Part shown: in pieces, positions 1 through 7,937 of the stretch
How the letters are laid out: each line of letters starts with the position of its first letter
Position numbering within the stretch: the first letter of the stretch is position 1
Notes under the pieces: generated by a model
Seen by the model: the letters and a program-made list of their open reading frames with translations, nothing else
Told to the model about the DNA's origin: nothing
Databases searched by the model: none
NCBI RefSeq assembly: GCF_051846915.1
Contig: NZ_JBPYCR010000011.1
Coordinates: forward strand, 1-64,000
Direction of reading: 5' to 3'
Length of the DNA stretch: 64,000 bases
From: JBPYCR01 sp051846915
Lineage (GTDB): Bacteria > Bacillota > Bacilli > Bacillales > Amphibacillaceae
Made by a program: the position numbers and the translations under genes

Positions 1-353
1 CGTGTCTCAGTCCCAGTGTGGCCGATCACCCTCTCAGGTCGGCTACGCATCGTTGCCTTGGTAGGCTGTTATCCTACCAACTAGCTAATGCGCCGCAGGC
101 CCATCTGCAAGTGACAGCTAATGCCGCCTTTTACCGAGCAATCAGGAGATTACTCGGATCATCCGGTATTAGCTCGCGTTTCCGCGAGTTATCCCGGTCT
201 TGCAGGCAGGTTGCCTACGTGTTACTCACCCATCCGCCGCTCGTTCCACAAGCTTCCTCCCGAAGGATTCCGCCTGCTTCCCGCGCTCGACTTGCATGTA
301 TTAGGCACGCCGCCAGCGTTCGTCCTGAGCCAAGATCAAACTCTCCATAAAAG
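1..353 (-). rRNA. rrs: 16S ribosomal RNA, 5' portion (cut by window edge)
   Basis: The minus strand carries the universal bacterial 16S 5' signature AGAGTTTGATCTTGGCTCAG (about 327-346), followed by the GACGAACGCTGGCGGCGTGC block. The gene runs off the left edge, so only about 350 of roughly 1550 nt are present. The exact mature 5' end is estimated. The base after GATC in the primer-27F region is T rather than the common C. Small open frames across this stretch are artefacts of rRNA sequence. Confidence 0.97.
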
Positions 354-443
354 TTTGTGCGATGATTAACACCGGTTAATCACCTTTATATCTTAGCTTG
401 TTTCGTTTATAGTCAGCTTTCTTAATAGAAAGATCTGACTTGT

Positions 444-473
444 AGAGGAAAAACACGGAGGTGTTTTTCCTCT
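444..473 (-). other. rRNA leader hairpin
   Basis: A perfect 13-bp inverted repeat (444-456 with 461-473, loop GGAG) lies between the rrn promoter and 16S. It could be part of an RNase III or leader processing structure of the rRNA precursor; that role is inferred from position. It has no U-run in the direction of transcription, so it is not read as a terminator. Confidence 0.55.
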
Positions 474-541
474 GACATACGAGTTGTTTTGTTCAGTTTT
501 CAAGGAGCAAATAGCAATCTACTATTTTTAGTAGGATAATT

Positions 542-570
542 ATTATATCATTGTATATTTCAAAAGTCAA
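542..570 (-). promoter_or_regulatory. rrn operon promoter
   Basis: On the minus strand TTGACT (565-570) and TATAAT (542-547) are separated by exactly 17 bp, an almost perfect housekeeping sigma promoter reading into the 16S leader. The leader between promoter and 16S contains the CTTGAAAACTGAAC stretch commonly seen next to Bacillaceae rRNA and tRNA genes. Confidence 0.88.
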
Positions 571-695
571 TTATAACTTTCAAACAAGATAAAAACTGTT
601 TATTCACTAATGGGTGATCGCTTTTGAACAACAAACTCTACTATACAGCAACAGCAAATTCAAATCAATGGTAGTTTATCCCATTTATATCATAG

Positions 696-1007
696 TTAAG
701 CAAACTCTAATCTTCCTTTCCACTCAAGCATTCCCCCACGCAGATTTATCGCGTCATAGCCATGTTCATTTAAATAAGAAGCTGCAAGCATACTTCTATG
801 ACCAGAGCGACAAACAATAACATAATGTTTCTGTTTATTTAATTGATCAAGAGAAAAAGGGATTTGTTGTAACGGTATATGATATGCGTGAGGAATCATC
901 CCCTGATGTAATTCATCCTCTTCTCTTACATCGATAACTACCAACGCTTCTGAATTCTTTTTTAACGTCTGTTCAACTTCATAACTAGTGATTTCTTTAA
1001 TATTCAT
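696..1007 (-). CDS. rhodanese-like domain protein
   Basis: A protein of about 103 residues consisting of a single rhodanese (sulfurtransferase) domain. The active-site loop CRSGHRS carries the expected catalytic cysteine, and the DVRE motif lies near the N-terminus. Such single-domain proteins move sulfane sulfur in the cytoplasm; the substrate is unknown. I place the start at the ATG ending at 1007 because AAGGA lies 8 nt upstream. An in-frame ATG at 1016 would overlap that ribosome binding site. The gene stands alone between the rRNA operon and a secreted-protein gene on the other strand. Confidence 0.85.
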   Translation of the reverse strand: MNIKEITSYEVEQTLKKNSEALVVIDVREEDELHQGMIPHAYHIPLQQIPFSLDQLNKQKHYVIVCRSGHRSMLAASYLNEHGYDAINLRGGMLEWKGRLEFA

Positions 1008-1108
1008 ATGCAACATCCTTACTAAATCGTCTTAAAGCCAGTCTGAATAGATGACTGGATTTTAGCAAAAGCTAACAACACTATATTTTTCAAGGGGGAG
1101 ATTATTAA

Positions 1109-1867
1109 GTGACCTTTCTATTCATAATACTAAGTATGATACTATTACCCATTGATAATGGTGATTATACATTAACATCATCCGACAACTCCATTCAATC
1201 AAAAGTAATTGAAACCTATGAAGAAGATGTAACAGGGGATGGCATAAAAGAAACTATCGAACTTAAAGGAACCCTTCTATCAGAAAATAATCCATATTAT
1301 CGTCAAATATGGATCGACGTCATTACCCCTCAAGCTAAAAAATGGAAAATATCCTTCGGCGGTGGCTATGAACCAACATTACAATTTGTTGATTTAAACC
1401 ACGATGGTCACAACGATGTCTATTATCAAAGTGCTGCTGGTGGCAGCGGAGGATTGTACCATTATTATGCGTATACATTGAAAAATGAAAAGGTAAATAA
1501 AATCAATTTACCTAAAGATCAATTTATAAAAGGGGAATTTGCAACCAATTATAAAATAAATCTTCAGATTAATTCTGACCAACACCCTATTTCAATTGAT
1601 GTAAAGGAAAGAGCTACAAATTATGAACGATTAAATATTTATGATGCAGATGGGAAACTCTTAAAAAATAAAAAAATTATGATCGACCCCATTGCTTTTT
1701 TTGAGCCTAAACGAATAAGTGACACCAAAGGCTTTGGACTAAAAGGCTACCGGCAAATAAGTGGTGCATACCATGCCGATCGAATCGGGACAGTTGAAAC
1801 TCTCTGGTATTACGAAAATGACAAATGGATTATTTTAAAAAATGAATGGATCCCCTCCAATTCATAA
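1109..1867 (+). CDS. secreted protein with FG-GAP/EF-hand-like DxNxDG motifs
   Basis: A 252-residue protein starting at GTG, chosen because GGGGGAG lies 8 nt upstream. The N-terminus is a short hydrophobic segment (about residues 2-14) consistent with a signal peptide and no lipobox. Two calcium-loop-like motifs, DVTGDGIKE (about residue 40) and DLNHDGHND (about residue 95), are followed by a glycine-rich stretch, as in VCBS/FG-GAP repeat proteins. The exact family is not recognised. It probably acts in the cell envelope or outside. A bidirectional terminator follows the stop and separates it from convergent leuS. Confidence 0.75.
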   Translation: MTFLFIILSMILLPIDNGDYTLTSSDNSIQSKVIETYEEDVTGDGIKETIELKGTLLSENNPYYRQIWIDVITPQAKKWKISFGGGYEPTLQFVDLNHDGHNDVYYQSAAGGSGGLYHYYAYTLKNEKVNKINLPKDQFIKGEFATNYKINLQINSDQHPISIDVKERATNYERLNIYDADGKLLKNKKIMIDPIAFFEPKRISDTKGFGLKGYRQISGAYHADRIGTVETLWYYENDKWIILKNEWIPSNS

Positions 1868-1892
1868 CTACATTGGATTATCCAAGTGCAAA

Positions 1893-1928
1893 AATTCCGC
1901 CCCATTATATATTGAGGCGGAATTTTTT
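1893..1928. terminator. bidirectional terminator between convergent genes
   Basis: AATTCCGCC (1893-1901) pairs with GGCGGAATT (1916-1924) and is followed by a T-run on the plus strand. A-rich sequence on the other side gives U's for the minus strand. It serves the secreted-protein gene (+) and leuS (-). Confidence 0.85.
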
Positions 1929-1934
1929 ATATTG

Positions 1935-4346
1935 TTAATTTGCTACAATATTAACGAGTTTTCCCGGTACTACAATAACTTTACGAATTGTTTTCCCTTG
2001 AAGCCAGTCTTGAATCTTTTCATCCTCCAACGCTTGTGCTTCAAGCGCTTCTTTGGAGATATCACGCGGGACATTAATTTTTGCTCGTACTTTCCCCATT
2101 ATTTGTACTACTACCTCTACTTCATCTTCTACAAGGCTAGATTCATCATATACTGGCCATGCTTCATAAGTGATTGTATCTTCATGGCCTAGTCGATTCC
2201 ACAATTCTTCACAAAGATGCGGGGCAATCGGGTATAACATTTTCACAAAACCCTCTATATGTGACTTTGAAACTTCATCCGCTTTATACCCTTCATTAAC
2301 AAACACCATCATTTGTGAAATAGCCGTATTGAAATGCAAGTTTTCAAAGTCGTTTGTTACTTTTTTAACTGTAGCATGATATATCTTATTAAAGGTAGGT
2401 ACATCATGCTCTACAATCTTATCGGATAGTGAGCCATCATCCTTGATGATTAAACGCCATGCACGATCCAGAAAGCGTCGAGCGCCATCTAGACCATTGG
2501 TGGACCAAGCGACATCAGCATCGAGTGGACCCATAAACATTTCGTATAAACGCAATGTATCCGCGCCATGAGAAGAAACAATATCATCCGGATTAACGAC
2601 ATTTCCTTTTGATTTACTCATTTTTTCATTATTTGACCCAAGAATCATTCCTTGATTAAATAGTTTTGTAAAAGGCTCTTTCGTTGGAACAACATCGATG
2701 TCGTATAAAAACTTATGCCAGAATCGAGCATATAATAAATGCAGCACGGCATGCTCTGCCCCACCGATATAAATGTCTACCGGAAGCCACTGTTTAAGTA
2801 ACTCTGGGTCTGCTAACTGTTCTGAATTATGTGGATCAATATATCGTAAATAATACCAACAGCTGCCCGCCCATTGCGGCATCGTATTTGTTTCTCTGCG
2901 TCCTTTCATACCAGTTTTCGGGTCAACGACATTTACCCAATCACTATTCGCCAAAGGAGACTCTCCCGTGCCGGATGGCTTGATTTCTGTCAGCTCAGGA
3001 AGAACAAGTGGAAGTTCCTCTTCTGGTAGAACAGTCATCGACCCATCTTCCCAATGAATGACTGGAATTGGTTCTCCCCAGTAACGTTGTCTTGAGAAGA
3101 GCCAGTCACGAAGCCTGTACGTTACTTCTTTATTCCCTTTTTCATTTTCTTCAAGCCATTCTATCATTTTTGTTATCGCTTCATCTTTTTCCAATCCGTC
3201 CAGAAATTCCGAATTAACATGTTTTCCGTCGCCAATATAGGCTTCTGTGGAAATATCTCCGCCTTCCACTACTTCTACAATTGGCAAATCGAATTTAGTT
3301 GCAAACACATAGTCACGCTCATCATGGGCAGGAACCGCCATAATCGCACCTGTCCCATACCCCATCAATACGTAATCCGCAATCCAGATCGGAATTTCTT
3401 TCCCGTTAACCGGATTAATGGCATAAGCACCTGTAAATACACCTGTTTTCTCTTTTGTTAAATCCGTTCGTTCGATTTCAGTCTTTTTCTCCATTTCATC
3501 CAGATAATCCTGAACGACCGTTTTCTGTTCATCCGTGACAATCATATCAACAAATGGATGCTCCGGAGCAAGTACAGCATAAGTTGCTCCGAATAACGTA
3601 TCTGGTCTCGTTGTAAATACAGTAAATTCTTTATCATGTTTGGCAATGGTGAAAGTAACTTCTGCACCTTCTGAACGGCCAATCCAGTTGCGCTGCATAT
3701 CCTTAATGCTTTCCGGCCAATCGAGTTCTTCCAAATCTTCCAAAAGACGATCAGCATATGCTGTAATTTTCAATACCCATTGTCTCATAGGCTTTTTAAC
3801 GACCGGATGGTTCCCGCGTTCACTTTTTCCGTCGATGACTTCTTCATTCGCTAACACTGTTCCAAGTGCAGGACACCAGTTAACATTTACTTCATCCATA
3901 TAGGCGAGTCCTTTTTCATACAACTTTGTGAAAATCCACTGGGTCCATTTATAATAATTCGGATCGGTCGTATTTATTTCTCGGCCCCAATCATATGAAA
4001 AACCGAGCTCCTGAATTTGTCTTTTGAATGTTTCAATATTTTTCTCAGTAAATGCGGCAGGACTATTTCCAGTATCCAAAGCATACTGTTCAGCAGGCAA
4101 ACCGAAAGCATCCCACCCCATTGGATGAAGCACTTCATATCCTTGCATTCGCTTCATCCGGGATATAATATCTGTCGCTGTATAACCTTCCGGATGGCCA
4201 ACATGCAATCCGGATCCTGATGGATAAGGAAACATATCGAGTGCATACACTTTTTCTTTATCGGAATAAGCATCCGTCTTAAACGTATTATTATCGAGCC
4301 AGAATTGTTGCCATTTCTTTTCTATCTCATGGTGATCATAACCCAA
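1935..4346 (-). CDS. leuS: leucyl-tRNA synthetase
   Basis: An 803-residue class I aminoacyl-tRNA synthetase that charges tRNA-Leu in the cytoplasm. The HIGH-type signature appears as HVGH (residues 48-51, in PYPSGSGLHVGH) and the second signature as KMSKS (about residue 575). The connective editing domain between them contains a typical T-rich editing motif region. Length matches the bacterial family (about 804). An AGGAGG-type site lies just upstream of the ATG. Transcription is from a near-consensus promoter through a leader of about 300 nt that looks like a leucine T-box. Confidence 0.98.
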   Translation of the reverse strand: MGYDHHEIEKKWQQFWLDNNTFKTDAYSDKEKVYALDMFPYPSGSGLHVGHPEGYTATDIISRMKRMQGYEVLHPMGWDAFGLPAEQYALDTGNSPAAFTEKNIETFKRQIQELGFSYDWGREINTTDPNYYKWTQWIFTKLYEKGLAYMDEVNVNWCPALGTVLANEEVIDGKSERGNHPVVKKPMRQWVLKITAYADRLLEDLEELDWPESIKDMQRNWIGRSEGAEVTFTIAKHDKEFTVFTTRPDTLFGATYAVLAPEHPFVDMIVTDEQKTVVQDYLDEMEKKTEIERTDLTKEKTGVFTGAYAINPVNGKEIPIWIADYVLMGYGTGAIMAVPAHDERDYVFATKFDLPIVEVVEGGDISTEAYIGDGKHVNSEFLDGLEKDEAITKMIEWLEENEKGNKEVTYRLRDWLFSRQRYWGEPIPVIHWEDGSMTVLPEEELPLVLPELTEIKPSGTGESPLANSDWVNVVDPKTGMKGRRETNTMPQWAGSCWYYLRYIDPHNSEQLADPELLKQWLPVDIYIGGAEHAVLHLLYARFWHKFLYDIDVVPTKEPFTKLFNQGMILGSNNEKMSKSKGNVVNPDDIVSSHGADTLRLYEMFMGPLDADVAWSTNGLDGARRFLDRAWRLIIKDDGSLSDKIVEHDVPTFNKIYHATVKKVTNDFENLHFNTAISQMMVFVNEGYKADEVSKSHIEGFVKMLYPIAPHLCEELWNRLGHEDTITYEAWPVYDESSLVEDEVEVVVQIMGKVRAKINVPRDISKEALEAQALEDEKIQDWLQGKTIRKVIVVPGKLVNIVAN

Positions 4347-4431
4347 CCTATTTTCCTCCTTTATTCTTCACGTGTCCAATCATTATTTAGTATGTAAGTG
4401 AATTAATTGCGCATATGACTAAAAAAGTATA

Positions 4432-4654
4432 AAAAAAGCTACTCATCCCAGCAAAGGAACGAGAAGCTGCATCTCCCAGAGTACCACTAAACCTATCCAA
4501 ATCGTAAACCACTACATTTAATATTCTTAATACAGATTTACGGCAAGCGACCATAACTTGCTATATTTTAGAGGTGTGTTGTAATATTCAGGAACAGCTC
4601 GTCCTGCCAACTGTATCTAACCTGAAAACATGCTAACATTGTAATTCTTTCGCT
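4432..4654 (-). promoter_or_regulatory. T-box leader of leuS with terminator
   Basis: The minus-strand leader ends in a strong intrinsic terminator: 4456-4468 pairs with 4437-4449 (13 positions, one mismatch), then seven T's. Just upstream, GTGGTACTCTGGGAG (about 4473-4487) resembles the conserved T-box sequence with the UGGU that pairs tRNA ACCA ends. An upstream stem-loop (GCAGGA with TCCTG, about 4585-4608) fits Stem I, and CTC at 4571-4573 is a candidate leucine specifier. The match is degenerate, so the class rests on gene identity, layout and the T-box core. Confidence 0.65.
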
Positions 4655-4660
4655 ATTCGA

Positions 4661-4689
4661 ATTGTAGTTAAAACAGCTACTTTTGTCAA
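4661..4689 (-). promoter_or_regulatory. leuS promoter
   Basis: TTGACA (4684-4689 on the minus strand) and TACAAT (4661-4666) are separated by 17 bp. Predicted transcription starts near 4654, about 300 nt before the leuS ATG, which leaves room for the T-box leader. Confidence 0.85.
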
Positions 4690-4881
4690 GGTTGTCGCTA
4701 TACATATTACAACATTATCCATCTCCTTATTACCCAGTTTATCCATATAAGAGCAATTTAAACAACTGAAAGAATGTATAGTTTCTCAAACACGACCCTT
4801 CCATGCTAAACTATATTAGTAAATTCCATAAATAACGTTACAAACTAGCAAAATCCAATACACCAAAAGTGAGGCTATACA

Positions 4882-5448
4882 ATGTTAAAAGGGGTTATAC
4901 AATATTCACATTATTTACTCGAAACAGCGATTAATAAAGGAGAAATTGCAATTGACGGCACGTGCGGAAATGGAAATGATACCCTCCAACTTGCAGAAAT
5001 TGTTGGGAAAAAAGGCCATATCTACGGCTTTGATATTCAATCCCAGGCCATTCAAAATACACAAACTCTTATCAAGAAACATGGATGGGACAATGTAACA
5101 TATATTCACGACAGCCACGCAAACGTAGTTGATTATTTGGTTGAAAATCATATTACATCTGTAGGCGGAGCAATTTTTAATCTTGGTTTTTTACCAAAAG
5201 GCGATAAATCGATTGTCACAAAAGGTGATTCCACAATCGCTGCCATTGATGGAATATTAGCCTATTTAAAAACAAATGGTATTATTGTGCTCGTCGTATA
5301 TCATGGACATGAAGGTGGGAAACATGAAAAGGAATGTGTATTGAAACATGTCGTTTCACTTGATCAAAAACGTTATAATGTTTTGCAATATCGATTTATT
5401 AATCAAAAAAATAACCCGCCATTTATAATTGCAATTCAAAAAAAGTAA
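4882..5448 (+). CDS. mnmM: tRNA mnm5(s2)U34 methyltransferase, MnmM (YtqB) family
   Basis: A 188-residue class I SAM-dependent methyltransferase. Motif I appears as DGTCGNGNDT (about residues 25-34), with FDIQ as the acidic loop II and a NLGFLPKGD motif typical of the YtqB family. B. subtilis YtqB (MnmM) methylates the wobble-uridine aminomethyl group in tRNA. Start has GTGAGG 8 nt upstream. Divergent neighbour leuS is also its neighbour in Bacillus. No clear promoter was picked out in the 190 bases between the leuS promoter and this start. Confidence 0.87.
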   Translation: MLKGVIQYSHYLLETAINKGEIAIDGTCGNGNDTLQLAEIVGKKGHIYGFDIQSQAIQNTQTLIKKHGWDNVTYIHDSHANVVDYLVENHITSVGGAIFNLGFLPKGDKSIVTKGDSTIAAIDGILAYLKTNGIIVLVVYHGHEGGKHEKECVLKHVVSLDQKRYNVLQYRFINQKNNPPFIIAIQKK

Positions 5449-5488
5449 AGTAAAGTAAATTTTCATTTTATGACAGGAGGTCCAAACG

Positions 5489-6016
5489 ATGATTCATGAT
5501 TATAAAGGGAAATCACCTGTAATCGATCCTACCGTATTTGTTGCCAAAAATGCAGTCGTAATCGGTGATGTTACCATTGGTGAACATACGAGCATCTGGT
5601 TTAAAACAGTGATTCGAGGTGACGTGGCACCTACAACAATCGGAAAACGTGTCAACATTCAGGATCTTTCACTCATCCACCAAAGTCCGGATATGCCGGT
5701 CATTGTTGAAGACGATGTTACCATTGGCCACCAAGTAACATTACATGCTGCAACCATTCGAAAAAATGCCCTTATTGGTATGGGCAGTATGATTCTAGAC
5801 GGGGCAGAAATAGGAGAAAATTCTTTTATTGGAGCTGGAAGCCTTATTCCGCCTGGGAAAATCATTCCACCAAACACGCTTGCTTTTGGACGTCCTGCCA
5901 AAGTAATCCGCGAACTGACACAAAAAGACATCGAGGAAATGGATCGTGTTCGAAAATCTTACCTCGATAAACGGGATTATTATAAAAACCATACAGAACT
6001 TGGACACGAACTTTAA
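5489..6016 (+). CDS. ytoA: gamma-class carbonic anhydrase-like hexapeptide protein
   Basis: A 175-residue left-handed beta-helix protein built of hexapeptide repeats, for example the segments around VVIGDVTIGEH and IGMGSMILDGAEIGE. It belongs to the gamma-carbonic-anhydrase/PaaY-like group (B. subtilis YtoA). Histidines in the central coils are consistent with metal binding, but catalysis is not established for this subgroup. A strong AGGAGG site precedes the ATG, 40 bases after mnmM, so the two may be cotranscribed. A structured repeat element begins immediately after the stop codon. Confidence 0.85.
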   Translation: MIHDYKGKSPVIDPTVFVAKNAVVIGDVTIGEHTSIWFKTVIRGDVAPTTIGKRVNIQDLSLIHQSPDMPVIVEDDVTIGHQVTLHAATIRKNALIGMGSMILDGAEIGENSFIGAGSLIPPGKIIPPNTLAFGRPAKVIRELTQKDIEEMDRVRKSYLDKRDYYKNHTELGHEL

Positions 6017-6018
6017 TT

Positions 6019-6173
6019 AAGAAAAGCGCTAGCGCCCTGGTAAGCCCCAGGCATAGCTTAAGCAAGAAATCGTAGTGACGAATTTGGCACGAAGAGTTAT
6101 TGCTTAAGACCTCGAGGGGCTGGCCGCTAGAGCTAGACAGATATACGGAAAATTATATGTATTCTTATCTTCT
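6019..6173 (+). repeat. structured repeat, copy A
   Basis: The first of a family of about 155-bp elements in this window (others at 51190, 52357 and 52511). It opens with AAGAAAAGCGC, contains nested inverted repeats (AGCCCC with GGGGCT, CTTAAGCAA with TTGCTTAAG, and a central GTG/CAC stem), and ends in GAGCTAGACAG plus an AT-rich tail. This copy has mismatches in two stems and looks the most degenerate. It directly abuts a second, truncated copy. Confidence 0.85.
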
Positions 6174-6215
6174 AAGAAATACGCTAGCGCCCTGGTAAGC
6201 CCCGATGTACACTAA
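6174..6215 (+). repeat. structured repeat, truncated copy A'
   Basis: The first ~38 bases of the same repeat (AAGAAATACGCTAGCGCCC, then TGGTAAGCCCCGAT) begin 155 bp after copy A, head to tail. The rest of the element is missing, and a terminator hairpin lies about 40 bases beyond. Confidence 0.75.
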
Positions 6216-6253
6216 GCACTATACTTTGTTAATCCGTGAACATGGATTATAAT

Positions 6254-6288
6254 AGCCCCCTGCTCAATAAGAGCAAGGGGCTGTTTTT
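6254..6288 (+). terminator. terminator between ytoA and metK
   Basis: AGCCCCCTGCTC (6254-6265) pairs with GAGCAAGGGGCT (6271-6282) with one mismatch, followed by GTTTTTG on the plus strand. The minus-strand tail (ATTATAAT) is weaker, so termination of metK by the same hairpin is possible but less sure. Confidence 0.75.
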
Positions 6289-6296
6289 GTATGTGC

Positions 6297-7499
6297 TCAT
6301 TTAACTGTAATCGCAGTAAGTTCCTCTACTTTATCTGTCTTTTCCCATGGAAAAATTATATCCGTCCTACCAAAATGACCATAGGCAGCTGTTTTTTGAA
6401 AAATTGGACTTTGTAAATTCAACATCTTTATGATGCCTGCAGGTCTAAGATCGAACAATTTTCGAACCGCTTCGACAAGCATTTCTTCTTGAACAGTGCC
6501 TGTTTCGAATGTATTAACCGCAATAGATACTGGTTCTGCGACTCCTATAGCATATGCCAGTTGCACTTCACAAGCATCCGCAAGACCGGCTGCTACAATA
6601 TTCTTTGCGACGTAACGAGCCGCATAAGCACCTGAACGATCAACCTTTGTTGCATCCTTTCCACTAAACGCTCCACCACCATGCCGTGCATAGCCACCGT
6701 ACGTATCGACGATAATTTTACGGCCGGTTAATCCAGTATCCCCTTGAGGACCGCCAATCACAAATCGTCCAGTTGGATTAATAAAGTATTTCGTTGTCTC
6801 ATCTAGTAATCTTGCCGGAACGATCGGTTCGACGACATGCTGTATAATATCTTTTTCAATTTGTTGAGATGTAATATCCTGATGATGTTGTGTGGAAACT
6901 ACAATAGTATCTACGCGAACAGGCTCACCATGTTGATCATACTCAATGGTAACTTGCGTTTTACCATCCGGACGTATATAACTCAACGTTCCATCTTTTC
7001 TTACATCAGCTAACCGTTTTGCTAATTTATGCGCCAGAGAAATAGCAAGTGGCATCAGCTCCTCTGTTTCATTGCACGCATAACCGAACATTAAGCCTTG
7101 ATCTCCAGCGCCTATTGCGGCAATTTCCGCTTCCGACATATGTCCTTCACGAGCTTCCAGTGCCCGATCAACCCCTCCAGCGATGTCTGGAGATTGTTCA
7201 TCGATGGCCGTTAATACGGCACAAGTTTCTGCATCAAATCCATATTTAGCACGTGTATATCCAATATCTTTAATCGTCTGTCGAACGATTGCAGGAATAT
7301 CTACATATGTATTCGTCGTAATTTCACCCGCAACTAAAACTAGACCGGTAGTAACCGTTGTTTCACAAGCGACCCGAGCAAACGGGTCTTTTGTTAATAT
7401 TTCATCCAAAATAGCATCTGAAATTTGGTCACAAATTTTATCTGGATGTCCTTCTGTTACAGATTCAGATGTAAATAACCGTCGATTAACTGTCATCAT
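6297..7499 (-). CDS. metK: S-adenosylmethionine synthetase
   Basis: A 400-residue methionine adenosyltransferase forming SAM from methionine and ATP. Signature blocks are visible: the N-terminal TSESVTEGHPDKICDQ region, GAGDQG near residue 120, and GGGAFSGKDATKVDRS in the C-terminal third. Length fits the family (about 395-400). A GGAGGG-type site lies upstream of the ATG. The gene is controlled by a SAM-I riboswitch in its 5' leader, so high SAM should stop its own synthesis. Confidence 0.98.
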   Translation of the reverse strand: MMTVNRRLFTSESVTEGHPDKICDQISDAILDEILTKDPFARVACETTVTTGLVLVAGEITTNTYVDIPAIVRQTIKDIGYTRAKYGFDAETCAVLTAIDEQSPDIAGGVDRALEAREGHMSEAEIAAIGAGDQGLMFGYACNETEELMPLAISLAHKLAKRLADVRKDGTLSYIRPDGKTQVTIEYDQHGEPVRVDTIVVSTQHHQDITSQQIEKDIIQHVVEPIVPARLLDETTKYFINPTGRFVIGGPQGDTGLTGRKIIVDTYGGYARHGGGAFSGKDATKVDRSGAYAARYVAKNIVAAGLADACEVQLAYAIGVAEPVSIAVNTFETGTVQEEMLVEAVRKLFDLRPAGIIKMLNLQSPIFQKTAAYGHFGRTDIIFPWEKTDKVEELTAITVK

Positions 7500-7573
7500 T
7501 GAGTCCCTCCTCTAAAGAAAACTATATTTCGGTACTCTATTTTCATTCATTTTTAAATTATTTCTCACAAACA

Positions 7574-7729
7574 CAAAAAAATTCCTCCCTACAATCATGA
7601 GGAAAGGAAAATATAGCCTTTCGCTCTTATTGTTCAAGGAAAATCCTTGCACCAGGTTAGCACCTTTTCACTGCCGTGATGGTTGCTGGGCTTCATCGGG
7701 TCTGTCCCTCCACCGACTCTGAATAAGAG
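7574..7729 (-). promoter_or_regulatory. SAM-I (S-box) riboswitch with terminator
   Basis: Read on the minus strand, the aptamer opens with CTCTTATTCAGAG (closing at 7721-7729) and pairs with AATAAGAG at 7624-7631. Conserved S-box blocks are present: GGTGGAGGGAC, CCGATGAAGCCCAGCAACC, and AAGGTGCTAACC. Downstream TTCCTTTCC (about 7600-7608) pairs with GGGAGGAA (7582-7589) followed by seven or more T's, forming the intrinsic terminator of the expression platform. Confidence 0.96.
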
Positions 7730-7745
7730 TATCCGCTTCAAATTT

Positions 7746-7774
7746 ATCCTAACGAATTAATGGTTGTATGTCAA
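7746..7774 (-). promoter_or_regulatory. metK promoter
   Basis: TTGACA (7769-7774, minus strand) and TAGGAT (7746-7751) with a 17-bp spacer, placing the start about 15 bases before the S-box aptamer. Confidence 0.8.
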
Positions 7775-7878
7775 CTGCCGTAATTGCTTATAATATGCAC
7801 AACTTCACAATTTTGTCATTAATGTTAACAAACATATATGTCAAGTAAAATTTTAAAACATTTAATGTGCACCATTTA

Positions 7879-7894
7879 TATAATGTGTTATACT
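7879..7894 (+). promoter_or_regulatory. pckA promoter region with CcpN-like operator
   Basis: A TATAAT lies at 7879-7884 and a TATACT at 7889-7894; neither has a good -35 box at 17 bp. The bases 7884-7894 (TGTGTTATACT) match the B. subtilis CcpN operator consensus TRTGHYATAYW at every position. CcpN represses pckA and gapB during glycolytic growth in B. subtilis. The operator is therefore placed to block pckA transcription; regulation is inferred. Confidence 0.6.
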
Positions 7895-7937
7895 AATAAT
7901 CAGATTTAAGAAACTGAACAAAGGAAGGTATCTTAAT

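Noticed and set aside
18..369. Open frames in the 16S region
   Set aside because: The sequence is rRNA on the minus strand.
1842..2379. Plus-strand frames opposite leuS
   Set aside because: They are antisense shadows of an intact, highly conserved gene.
5449..5475. Short direct repeat AAAGTAAAGTAAAGTAAA after mnmM
   Set aside because: Only three or four units of 5 bases; simple sequence with no structure or relation to other repeats.
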